A DNA stretch of 14,648 nucleotides from Dehalococcoidales bacterium (GTDB lineage: Bacteria; Chloroflexota; Dehalococcoidia; Dehalococcoidales; UBA2162). Shown here piece after piece: positions 8,190-14,648 of the stretch. Numbering within the stretch: the first letter of the stretch is position 1; each line of letters starts with the position of its first letter. Both the position numbers and the translations under genes were made by a program. The stretch spans positions 1-14,648 of the forward strand of contig JAUSGV010000101.1 of the NCBI GenBank assembly GCA_030648675.1. Direction: 5' to 3'. The notes under the pieces are model-generated. The model was not told the origin of the DNA and did no database searches. It saw nothing but the letters and a program-made list of their open reading frames with translations.

Positions 8190-8261
8190 TCAACCCCTTC
8201 CAAAAATTCACAACGAAGCAATATGAACCATTTTCGCCTTTGAACGTATCTATCCCCAAAC

Positions 8262-8288
8262 CATTCCCGCGAAAGTGGGAATCCAGCG
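8262..8288. repeat. Short palindromic dispersed-type repeat (CATTCCCGC-GAAA-GTGGGAATCCAG)
   Basis: TTCCCGC (8264-8270) and GTGGGAA (8275-8281) form a 7-bp stem with one G-T pair around a GAAA tetraloop, followed by TCCAGCG. Near-identical units (CATTCCCGCGAAAGCGGGAATCCAG) are familiar as dispersed intergenic repeats in many bacterial genomes. It lies between DUF503 and mrfA and could fold in the minus-strand transcript. Only one copy is in the window. Confidence 0.6.
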
Positions 8289-8313
8289 TCTCTTCTACCT
8301 AAATCCCTATATT

Positions 8314-8360
8314 GTCATTGCGAGTCCATCCCGACGAAGTCGAGAGGCGAAGCAATCTCG
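8314..8360. repeat. Dispersed palindromic repeat (GTCATTGCGAG...GAAGCAATCTCG type)
   Basis: ATTGC (8317-8321) pairs with GCAAT (8352-8356) and an inner CGAC-GAA-GTCG hairpin occupies 8332-8342. The ends GTCATTGCGAG and GCGAAGCAATCTCG match a dispersed intergenic repeat recalled from many environmental genomes, including Dehalococcoidia. It stands about 25 bases from a second, different palindromic repeat. One copy only in this window, so the family call rests on recognition. Confidence 0.6.
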
Positions 8361-8435
8361 GTTCTGTTTTGGTTATTGTTTCTTAATCCATTGATAATTG
8401 TTTGGTGTTTGTATCTTGGGTATTGGTTATTTGGA
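8361..8435. repeat. Low-complexity T/G-rich (A/C-rich on minus) spacer
   Basis: On the plus strand this stretch is nearly all T and G with recurring TTGGT, TGGTTATT and GTTTG words (TTTTGGTTATTG near 8385 and ATTGGTTATTTGG near 8422). It directly follows the DUF503 stop codon on the minus strand. No open frame or clear terminator hairpin is seen in it. Confidence 0.5.
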
Positions 8436-8741
8436 CTACTCCCTCACCACCGGTACGATCTCCATCTTGTAATCCAGCACTTCGGCATCGAAACCGGCAG
8501 CATCCACGAATTCGATTATCATGGAAAGTACCTTATTGATCTGACCCTTGTCGTTACCGATGATCGATACGCCGATCGTTGCCAGTTGCCAGAGGTCGTT
8601 ATCATCCACCTCCGCCGCCGCCACCCTGAAGTTGTTGCTAATTCGGGCGATTACGGACCTGACCACCTGCCGCTTGCCCTTGAGAGAATCGTTCTCGGGC
8701 AACCGAAACTTGATGAGCAGCACCCCGACTAGTACTCTCAA
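8436..8741 (-). CDS. DUF503 (YlxP-like) small conserved protein
   Basis: From the TTG at 8741 the protein has 101 residues and matches the DUF503 pattern: an N-terminus MRVLVGVLLIKFRLPEN, then the hallmark SLKGKRQVVRSVI, AEVDDNDLWQLATIGVSII and a C-terminal helix VLSMIIEFVD. DUF503 proteins have a ferredoxin-like fold; B. subtilis YlxP lies between infB and rbfA, which suggests a role in ribosome maturation or RNA binding, but the biochemical function is not settled. The frame is open to an ATG at 8822, but those 27 extra residues are basic, unlike the family, and precede a strong promoter at 8779-8751, so the TTG is preferred. That promoter leaves only about 3-4 untranslated bases, and no good ribosome site precedes the TTG. 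Confidence 0.82.
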   Translation of the reverse strand: MRVLVGVLLIKFRLPENDSLKGKRQVVRSVIARISNNFRVAAAEVDDNDLWQLATIGVSIIGNDKGQINKVLSMIIEFVDAAGFDAEVLDYKMEIVPVVRE

Positions 8742-8750
8742 TGTAATCCC

Positions 8751-8779
8751 ACTATATCGCCTGCCCTTTCTACGGTCAA
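8751..8779 (-). promoter_or_regulatory. Near-consensus promoter of the DUF503 gene
   Basis: On the minus strand TTGACC (8779-8774), a 17-base spacer and TATAGT (8756-8751) form a strong housekeeping-type promoter. The expected start point is about 8744-8745, only 3-4 bases before the preferred TTG start codon, implying a leaderless or nearly leaderless mRNA. Confidence 0.7.
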
Positions 8780-8873
8780 GCCGAGAAATTATCGACCGGT
8801 GGGACGAATAAGCAAGAAGCAATAAACTGGGATTTACGTATCGTTGGAGCCAAGCAGCCTAGGTAATGAGGAG

Positions 8874-10337
8874 TCAGTAATCGAGTATCTTAGTGGATAA
8901 CGGATCGGGAAACTTTAATCCATGGTCAACATTGTTAATTCGTTTGACCCGCTCTGACCAAGACGAAGTAAATTGGTCGGCGGTCTCGCCTATCGATTTC
9001 GCGACGTTATCTAAATATTCCGGTGACTGGGAAAGCCGAGAGCATAAGGATGACATTGAGCGCGCAGCTTCAGGGAAAAATCGAAAGCTTGGGTAAGCGG
9101 CATGACCAAATTCATCTGTTGGTGATGCTAATACTAAAATCATTATCAATTTGGCTAAGTCAAAATAGTATCGCTCCTTTGTTCCAAAGTATTTATGTAA
9201 GTGAGAAACTCTATCCCAAGCATCAACCAAATACCGAGCTCCGAAGTTAGCATGCCCAAATAATGCATCTGGCCAAAATAAATCTGTACGCTGTATCAGG
9301 GGTAAATTACTGAATCTTCCGCTGTTGTCTTCGACTTCGATTGGATTTTTTAAAATGATATTTAACAAACCGAAATTGTCATCAGCTAAAGCTTTTGCAC
9401 CGCAAAATAACAGCATTCTCCAAGCCAAGAGAGCCGGCGTTCCTTGCACAATCCGAATACTTCGTCCAGGAATTGGCCGTTCGCTAAGTGATATCAAGTC
9501 TCCACTCAGCTTCAAAGCTAATCGCACCCCTGGTTCGTAATGAACATCGACTGCTGCTAAGGCAAATTCTTCGACTTTCCGTATTTGCGGTTCAATTTCA
9601 GCAATAAACCCCAGGGCTAGAGAAGGTATTTCCTCGTTTCGGACTTGATCGGGGATGGCTTTTTGGTGGAGTTCGACCATCTTCTTTGAAATAGCAGGCA
9701 ACAATTCTCCACGAGTTGATCTTAATACGATATTAGCAGCTGCAAAATTGCTCCTAGCTAATTTATGGACAAAATCAGTAATGTCTATGCCTTCAGACAA
9801 ATCACCGGTAATCGGTTGAGCGAATTCTATTTCCTTCGGCTTTATATCGACCTCATGATCAGGAATAATTTCGTGCTTTTTCCCTAAAAAGTCACTTACC
9901 GGGTTATCAGGTCGGTCAGGATTACCATCAACGTCTGAAGGAAGCTCAGTAATTCTTTTCGTAAATGCTTTTTTACCCTCTTCTGTTCTCCAATTATAAA
10001 TATGAAAAGCATATGCTCGGAGGTCGAAGGGAATATCGTCCGTGTTTTGAGCGACCAAAATCGTACGGTCTTTGAGTGAATGTCTCACCCCTAGTTCATA
10101 AAAAACGTTGGCGTTTCTGTCTGTCAAATCTGCGATAACCACGTAATTTTCTTTAAGTTCCTGCAATATTGACGCCACGATATTTCCTCGAGTCGCTTTC
10201 GAACGCCGGCATTCATAATCCAAACCGGCTCCCTCAACTGCAGGCTTGAAAAACTCCTCAAATATTTGTGTCCATTCATCATCCGTGCAGGATGCAGTGG
10301 ATGAGAAAGGCATAATTACAAAACAGCCGCGAGACAT
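8874..10337 (-). CDS. Accessory protein with N-terminal nucleoside-deoxyribosyltransferase/TIR-like domain
   Basis: The 487-residue product starts GCFVIMPFSS and continues with DDEWTQIFEEFFKPAVEGAG, CRRSKATRGNI, YVVIADLTDRNANVFYELG (65-83) and IPFDLRAYAFHIYNW. This order of motifs is typical of a Rossmann-like family related to nucleoside 2-deoxyribosyltransferases and TIR domains; E81 in FYELG aligns with the catalytic glutamate position of those enzymes. Such domains process nucleosides or NAD and often serve as effectors in bacterial conflict systems. After a charged, proline-containing linker (about 135-180), residues 185-487 look mainly helical and are not recognised. The gene is visibly AT-richer than its neighbours and sits alone beside the conserved rpsO-pnp operon, suggesting horizontal acquisition. 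AGGGG lies 9 bases before the ATG. No transmembrane segment or signal peptide is seen. A defence role is an inference. Confidence 0.75.
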   Translation of the reverse strand: MSRGCFVIMPFSSTASCTDDEWTQIFEEFFKPAVEGAGLDYECRRSKATRGNIVASILQELKENYVVIADLTDRNANVFYELGVRHSLKDRTILVAQNTDDIPFDLRAYAFHIYNWRTEEGKKAFTKRITELPSDVDGNPDRPDNPVSDFLGKKHEIIPDHEVDIKPKEIEFAQPITGDLSEGIDITDFVHKLARSNFAAANIVLRSTRGELLPAISKKMVELHQKAIPDQVRNEEIPSLALGFIAEIEPQIRKVEEFALAAVDVHYEPGVRLALKLSGDLISLSERPIPGRSIRIVQGTPALLAWRMLLFCGAKALADDNFGLLNIILKNPIEVEDNSGRFSNLPLIQRTDLFWPDALFGHANFGARYLVDAWDRVSHLHKYFGTKERYYFDLAKLIMILVLASPTDEFGHAAYPSFRFFPEAARSMSSLCSRLSQSPEYLDNVAKSIGETADQFTSSWSERVKRINNVDHGLKFPDPLSTKILDY

Positions 10338-10464
10338 TAATGCCGACCCCTATTTTCGCATTTAAAATATCCGGTTTTCTAGGTACTAAAGAAAAACAAC
10401 TTTTAAGGTTTACATTTTAACATACTTAATCAACTACCCGTCCTTACATTCTTTTTTCGAGGTG

Positions 10465-10473
10465 TGCTATAAT
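10465..10473 (+). promoter_or_regulatory. Extended -10 promoter of rpsO-pnp
   Basis: TGC-TATAAT (10465-10473) is an extended -10 element with a perfect hexamer. The -35 region around 10444-10450 is poor, as is common for extended -10 promoters. Transcription would begin near 10480, about 36 bases before the rpsO TTG. The rest of 10338-10464 is AT-rich and shows no further feature. Confidence 0.6.
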
Positions 10474-10515
10474 GTGCCCAAATAAAGGAAGAAATATTTA
10501 AAGAGGTACATCAAT

Positions 10516-10779
10516 TTGGACAAAGTAGTAAAGACAGAAACGATCAAAAAGTACGCACGGAAGGAAAAAGACACCGGATCGACCGAGGTCCAGGTAGCCT
10601 TGCTGACCGGGCGTATTAACCAGTTGACCGGTCACATGGCCTCAAACCGTGGGGACAATGCCACACAACGCGGCCTGATGAAGCTGGTCGGTCAGAGGAG
10701 AAGGCTTCTCGCTTATTTGAGCCGCGAGGATGTCAGCCGCTACAACGCGCTGATTGCCCGTCTCGGACTCCGCAAATAA
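10516..10779 (+). CDS. rpsO: 30S ribosomal protein S15
   Basis: The 87-residue sequence is recognisable along its whole length as S15, which binds 16S rRNA early in 30S assembly and contacts the 50S subunit. Diagnostic segments are DTGSTEVQVALLTGRINQLT, HMASNRGDNATQRGLMKLV and GQRRRLLAYLSRED, ending in the usual YNALIARLGLRK; typical length is 88-89. The start is a TTG at 10516, with AAGAGGT (10501-10507) 8 bases upstream. The next gene is pnp after 20 bases, the widely conserved rpsO-pnp order. In several bacteria S15 represses its own translation through its mRNA leader; the short AT-rich leader here shows no obvious such structure. Confidence 0.97.
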   Translation: MDKVVKTETIKKYARKEKDTGSTEVQVALLTGRINQLTGHMASNRGDNATQRGLMKLVGQRRRLLAYLSREDVSRYNALIARLGLRK

Positions 10780-10799
10780 AAAATTTTAAGGAGAAGCCT

Positions 10800-12986
10800 T
10801 TGTCGAATCCTCAATCGTTTGAACATGAAATTGGTGGCCGTAAACTTATCATCGAAACCGGCAAAATAGCACAACAAGCCGCTGCCGCCGTTACAGTGCG
10901 CTACGGCGACACATTGATTCTGGTCACCGCCTGCACCAGTTCGGAACCGAAAGACGTCGATTTTCTTCCGCTTACAGTTGATTATGAGGAAAGACTTTAC
11001 GCCGCCGGCAAAATCCCGGGCGGTTTTATCCGCCGTGAAGGACGTCCCAGCCAGGAAGCTACCCTCGCCAGCAGATTAACCGACCGCGCCATCCGCCCGC
11101 TTTTACCCAAGACGTGGCGCCGCGAGATACAGGTGGTTATCACGGTACTGTCGGCAGACCAGGAAAATGACGCTGATATTTTGGCTCTGATCGGTGCCTC
11201 GACCGCACTCAATATGTCTCAAATTCCTTTCGAGGGACCTGTAGGCACCGTACGCCTCGGTCACATCGGCGGAAAGATGGTTATTAATCCTACGCTGCAG
11301 CAAATGGAAACCAGCGCCTTCGACCTCATTGTCGCCAGCACCCGAGAAAAAGTTATCATGCTCGAGGCTGGAGCCAAAGAAGTGCCGGAAGACCTCATGA
11401 TCGAAGCGATCAAATTCGGACATGAAGTTAACCAGGGCATTATTCAGCTTCAGGACCGTCTGCGCGAGGCCCTCGGCAAACCGAAGGAACCAGCTCCGGT
11501 TAAGAGTTCTAATCCCGAATTGACGGCTGCGGTCGCCGCTGCTGTCGCCGGACAATTGGAACCCGCCCTGAGCGGTGCCACCAAAGCCGAGCGCGACCCC
11601 AAGGTAAATGCACTGCAAAAGAAACTACTCGAACAGTTTGCGGCAACTTATGCCGAAAAAGATATCAAAGCAGTTTTCGACGACCAGATCCGGCAGGTTA
11701 TACGTGGTTCTCTCCTGGAAAAAGGCCGCCGCGTTAGCGGCCGCGGACTTACGGAAGTACGTCCCATTTCCTGCGAAGCCGGCCTGCTGCCCCGCACGCA
11801 TGGTTCAGCACTTTTTACTAGAGGTCAAACTCAGGTATTGAATATCACCACCCTTGGTTCGACCCGCGAGGAACAAAAACTCGACGGGCTCGGTATCGAG
11901 GAGACCAAACGCTTTATTCACCACTACAACTTCCCCCCCTTCTCCAACGGTGAAACCGGACGCGTCGGTTCTCCCGGGCGCCGCGAGATCGGTCATGGTG
12001 CCCTCGCGGAACGTTCTCTTTTACCGGTTATACCGAAAGAAGAGGAATTCCCTTACACCATCCGCCTCGTGTCCGAATGCCTGAGTTCGTCAGGCAGCAC
12101 TTCCATGGCAAGCGTTTGTGCCAGCAGCCTTTCGCTGATGGACGCCGGTGTTCCGATCAAGAGACCGGTATCCGGTATCGCGATGGGGCTGGTCACCGCC
12201 GGTGATAAGTTCGCCATTCTGACCGATATCGAAGGCCTGGAAGACAACTACGGCGATATGGATTTCAAGGTCGCCGGAACTTCGGAAGGCATCACCGGCG
12301 TACAGATGGACACGAAACTGAAGGGCCTCACCCTGGAAATATGTGAAAAAACCATTCACCAGGCCCGTGAAGCCCGTATGTTCATCATGGACATCATGAA
12401 AAAGACCATCAGTGCCAGTCGGCCTGAGTTGAGCAAATTCGCGCCGCGGGTTTACCGCATCAACGTCCCGGTCGAGAAGATCGGTTCCATTATCGGCCCG
12501 GGCGGCAAGACCATTCGCGCCATCACTGAGGAAACAAAAACCACTATCGACATTAATGACGATGGAACCGTTCTCATCGGCTCGACCGATGAAGCCAGTG
12601 CCCGTAAGGCCATGGAAATAATCCAGAACATGACCCGTGAAATCGAAGTCGGTGCCACCTACACCGGTAAAGCTACACGTATATTGAACTTCGGTGCCAT
12701 GATCGAGATCCTTCCCGGTAAGGAAGGTCTTGTCCACATCAGCGAACTTGCCGATTACAGGGTGAGCACCGTTGAGGAAATAGTTAAGGTCGGCGATGAA
12801 GTTAAGGTAAAGGTTATCGAAATTGACAGTATGGGCCGCATCAATCTATCCCGCCGTGCCCTGCTGAAGAAAGCCGAAGGCACCCCGGACGGCGATACTT
12901 CCAACCCCAACCCTGCACCAAGACCGCCGTTCCGGCCGCATCCGCCGTTCCACCGGCCGCCGCATTCCGATACCAAGGGTCCGTAA
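10800..12986 (+). CDS. pnp: Polyribonucleotide nucleotidyltransferase (PNPase)
   Basis: PNPase degrades RNA 3' to 5' phosphorolytically as a ring trimer and can also add tails. The 728-residue protein has the full architecture: a first RNase PH domain (about 10-140), a helical linker, and a second RNase PH domain with FTRGQTQ (339-345), GRREIGHGALAERSL and a phosphate-binding loop SSGSTSM (430-436, where many homologues have SSS). GDMDFKVAGT holds the metal-binding acidic residues. A KH domain (GSIIGPGGKTIRAI from 562) and an S1 domain (618-690) follow. The C-terminal tail (690-728) is rich in proline, arginine and histidine. Translation starts at TTG, fixed by AAGGAG (10788-10793) 6 bases upstream. 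The stop TAA overlaps the dapB ATG by one base. Confidence 0.97.
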   Translation: MSNPQSFEHEIGGRKLIIETGKIAQQAAAAVTVRYGDTLILVTACTSSEPKDVDFLPLTVDYEERLYAAGKIPGGFIRREGRPSQEATLASRLTDRAIRPLLPKTWRREIQVVITVLSADQENDADILALIGASTALNMSQIPFEGPVGTVRLGHIGGKMVINPTLQQMETSAFDLIVASTREKVIMLEAGAKEVPEDLMIEAIKFGHEVNQGIIQLQDRLREALGKPKEPAPVKSSNPELTAAVAAAVAGQLEPALSGATKAERDPKVNALQKKLLEQFAATYAEKDIKAVFDDQIRQVIRGSLLEKGRRVSGRGLTEVRPISCEAGLLPRTHGSALFTRGQTQVLNITTLGSTREEQKLDGLGIEETKRFIHHYNFPPFSNGETGRVGSPGRREIGHGALAERSLLPVIPKEEEFPYTIRLVSECLSSSGSTSMASVCASSLSLMDAGVPIKRPVSGIAMGLVTAGDKFAILTDIEGLEDNYGDMDFKVAGTSEGITGVQMDTKLKGLTLEICEKTIHQAREARMFIMDIMKKTISASRPELSKFAPRVYRINVPVEKIGSIIGPGGKTIRAITEETKTTIDINDDGTVLIGSTDEASARKAMEIIQNMTREIEVGATYTGKATRILNFGAMIEILPGKEGLVHISELADYRVSTVEEIVKVGDEVKVKVIEIDSMGRINLSRRALLKKAEGTPDGDTSNPNPAPRPPFRPHPPFHRPPHSDTKGP

Positions 12987-13789
12987 TGAAACCGATCAGC
13001 GTCGTCGTCCACGGGGCCTCCGGCAAAATGGGCATGGAGGTGGTCAAGGCCGTCAGCCGCGAACCCGGTATGCGGGTTGTCGGTGCCGTGGACCAGAACC
13101 CGGCGGAAGATACCTTGACGATTCCAGGCAGTCTGGAGCGGGTACCCTTTTCGTCTGACATCGACCAGATACTTTCTGGAACCAAACCGGACGTCATGGT
13201 CGATTTTTCCGTGGCGGCGGCGACCAAAGCCGCCGTACCTGTTGCCGCGAGACAAGGCCTCAACCTGGTTATCGGTACCACGGGATTTAGCCCCGCTGAT
13301 CTTGACGAAATGTCCCGATTGGCCAAACAGTACAAGATCGGGATTGTGGTCGCGGCTAATTTCGCTCTGGGCGCGGTACTAATGATGCATTTGTCGAAGA
13401 TAGCGGCCAAATATTTCGACTTTGCCGAAATCGTCGAGCTGCATCACGACCAGAAGGTCGACTTCCCTTCGGGCACCGCTCTGGCAACCGCTAAGGCCAT
13501 GGTGAAATCGAAGGGCAAACCATTCTCTATGCCGGCTGCAGAACAAGGAACCGTCAGCAGCCGGGGCAAACAGATCGACGGTATTACCATTCACAGCGTT
13601 CGTCTTCCCGGACTTGTTGCCAATCAGGAAGTTATATTCGGAATGGCTGGACAAACGCTGCGGATCAAGCACGATACTATCAACCGGGAGTGTTTTATGC
13701 CCGGCGTGATTCTGGCAGTTAAAGAGGTGTTAAAACGGCCCGGATTGACGGTCGGCCTGGAGGCCTTGTTAAATCTTCAGGAGGCATGA
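12986..13789 (+). CDS. dapB: 4-hydroxy-tetrahydrodipicolinate reductase (DapB)
   Basis: DapB reduces the DapA product to tetrahydrodipicolinate with NAD(P)H, in the diaminopimelate route to lysine and, where present, peptidoglycan. The 267-residue length is normal. The N-terminal Rossmann fold shows VVHGASGKMGMEV (7-19) and VIGTTGF (95-101). AANFALGAVLM (123-133) precedes the catalytic motif ELHHDQKVDFPSGTA (151-165), with H153, H154 and K157. The C-terminus has HSVRLPGLVANQEVIFG, the usual stretch before the return to the Rossmann domain. The ATG at 12986 shares its first base with the pnp stop codon (TAATG), and the stop overlaps asd the same way, so pnp, dapB and asd are probably translationally coupled. 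Confidence 0.95.
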   Translation: MKPISVVVHGASGKMGMEVVKAVSREPGMRVVGAVDQNPAEDTLTIPGSLERVPFSSDIDQILSGTKPDVMVDFSVAAATKAAVPVAARQGLNLVIGTTGFSPADLDEMSRLAKQYKIGIVVAANFALGAVLMMHLSKIAAKYFDFAEIVELHHDQKVDFPSGTALATAKAMVKSKGKPFSMPAAEQGTVSSRGKQIDGITIHSVRLPGLVANQEVIFGMAGQTLRIKHDTINRECFMPGVILAVKEVLKRPGLTVGLEALLNLQEA

Positions 13790-14648
13790 TGAAAGCACAA
13801 AGAGTGGCAATTGTCGGTGCCACCGGCCTTGTCGGCCAAGAATTTATCAAGATTCTTGAGCAACGTAATTTCCCGATGGAGTCGATAAGCCTTTATGCTT
13901 CCGACCGTTCCGCCGGCAAGAAAATGCTGGTCAATAAAAAAGAGGTTGAAGTAAAGGAAACGACACCGGGATCCTTCAAGGACGTAGACATTGCCCTGTT
14001 TTCGGCTGGGGCGGATATCAGCCGCCATTTCTCCCCGATTGCCGCGGAAGCAGGTGCGGTCGTTATCGATAATAGTGCCGCTTTCCGCATGGAGTCATGG
14101 GTGCCGCTGGTCGTCCCTGAAATTAACCCCGAAGATATCAAGTGGCATAAGGGGATCATCGCTAATCCCAACTGCTCGACCATCCAGATGATCGTTGCCC
14201 TTAATCCGCTGCATAAGGTCAATCCGATTAAGCGCATTATCGTAACGACTTTCCAGTCTGTGTCCGGCACCGGTTCCGCAGCAATCGAAGAATTGACCAC
14301 CCAGACTAAACAGACCTTGAAAGGCCAGGAAGTCGTTCCCCATGTTTACCCGCACCAGATCGCTTTTAATGTACTGCCGGAGATCGACGTCTTCCTGGAT
14401 ACCGGCTATACCAAAGAGGAACGAAAGATGGTTGACGAAACCCGGAAGATCATGCACGCTCCGGAAATCGCGGTTTCCGCCACCTGTGTCCGCGTCCCGG
14501 TTTTTGTCAGCCACAGCGAAGCGGTAAACGTCGAATTCACCCACGCGATGTCCCCTGAAGAAGCCAGAGATATTTTAGCGAAGGCTCCGGGCGTAAAAGT
14601 GCTTGATGACCCGGTCGTAAGCCTTTACCCGCAGCCGTGGGCAGCCGC
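13789..14648 (+). CDS. asd: Aspartate-semialdehyde dehydrogenase (partial, runs off window)
   Basis: Asd reduces aspartyl phosphate to aspartate semialdehyde, the branch point to lysine/DAP, threonine and methionine. The 286 codons present lack roughly the last 50-60 residues of a protein of about 340. VAIVGATGLVGQEF (6-19) is the NADP-binding loop, FSAGADIS (71-78) and DNSAAFR (94-100) line the pocket, and NPNCSTIQM (126-134) contains the nucleophile C129. QSVSGTGSAAI (156-166) and RVPVFVSHSEA (235-245) follow, the latter holding the catalytic H242. The ATG at 13789 overlaps the dapB stop (TGATG), with AGGAGG (13779-13784) 4 bases upstream; an ATG one codon earlier is a possible alternative but is too close to the AGGAGG. 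dapA could follow outside the window, which is only an expectation. Confidence 0.94.
   Translation, partial: MKAQRVAIVGATGLVGQEFIKILEQRNFPMESISLYASDRSAGKKMLVNKKEVEVKETTPGSFKDVDIALFSAGADISRHFSPIAAEAGAVVIDNSAAFRMESWVPLVVPEINPEDIKWHKGIIANPNCSTIQMIVALNPLHKVNPIKRIIVTTFQSVSGTGSAAIEELTTQTKQTLKGQEVVPHVYPHQIAFNVLPEIDVFLDTGYTKEERKMVDETRKIMHAPEIAVSATCVRVPVFVSHSEAVNVEFTHAMSPEEARDILAKAPGVKVLDDPVVSLYPQPWAA

Noticed and set aside
8262..8360. CRISPR-like repeats in the spacer
   Set aside because: The two palindromic units differ in sequence and there is no repeat-spacer periodicity.
8742..8822. 27-residue N-terminal extension of DUF503
   Set aside because: It would have to be transcribed from upstream of a near-consensus promoter lying within it, and it is basic and unlike the family.

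Overview
The window is a gene-dense bacterial chromosome segment with strongly mixed strand use, moderately GC-rich in its housekeeping genes and clearly AT-richer in one accessory gene. Complete or near-complete genes for fatty-acid synthesis, recombination, rRNA methylation, ribosomal protein S15, PNPase and lysine biosynthesis can be read directly. Taken together, the gene content, the frequent TTG/GTG starts, the CetZ-like tubulin homologue and a dispersed repeat of the 'CATTGCGAG...GCAATCTCG' type suggest a Dehalococcoidia-like member of the Chloroflexota. That placement is an inference from pattern recognition and has not been tested.

Layout. (1) Positions 1-694, minus: 5' part of an MtaB-type radical-SAM tRNA methylthiotransferase that runs off the window. 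(2) 742-792: overlapping divergent promoters that appear to serve mtaB and the fabF operon. (3) 810-4488, plus: a tight three-gene operon of fabF (KAS II), recJ (ssDNA exonuclease) and rlmB (23S rRNA 2'-O-methyltransferase), with gaps of 2 and 5 nt. (4) 4489-4641: an AT-rich control region with a -10 box and two interleaved inverted repeats. (5) 4642-5826, plus: a single-gene unit for a tubulin-superfamily GTPase that looks more like archaeal CetZ than canonical FtsZ. (6) 5901-8189, minus: a large MrfA/YprA-type DEAH helicase with a C-terminal cysteine cluster. (7) 8190-8435: a repeat-bearing spacer. (8) 8436-8741, minus: a small DUF503 (YlxP-like) protein with a near-consensus promoter that implies an almost leaderless mRNA. 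(9) 8874-10337, minus: an AT-rich accessory gene whose N-terminus resembles nucleoside deoxyribosyltransferase/TIR-like domains, a candidate nucleotide- or NAD-processing effector. (10) 10516-14648, plus: the rpsO-pnp-dapB-asd operon, with one-base overlaps between the last three genes; asd runs off the window.

Functionally, the right arm couples translation (S15) and RNA turnover (PNPase) to the diaminopimelate/lysine branch (Asd makes aspartate semialdehyde, DapB reduces the later dihydrodipicolinate intermediate). The left operon groups lipid elongation, DNA repair and ribosome modification. The items most worth following up are the CetZ-like protein, the deoxyribosyltransferase/TIR-like protein, and the promoter architectures at fabF/mtaB and DUF503. 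No CRISPR array, tRNA, rRNA, transposase or integrase was seen. No stretch longer than 300 bases lacks a gene.
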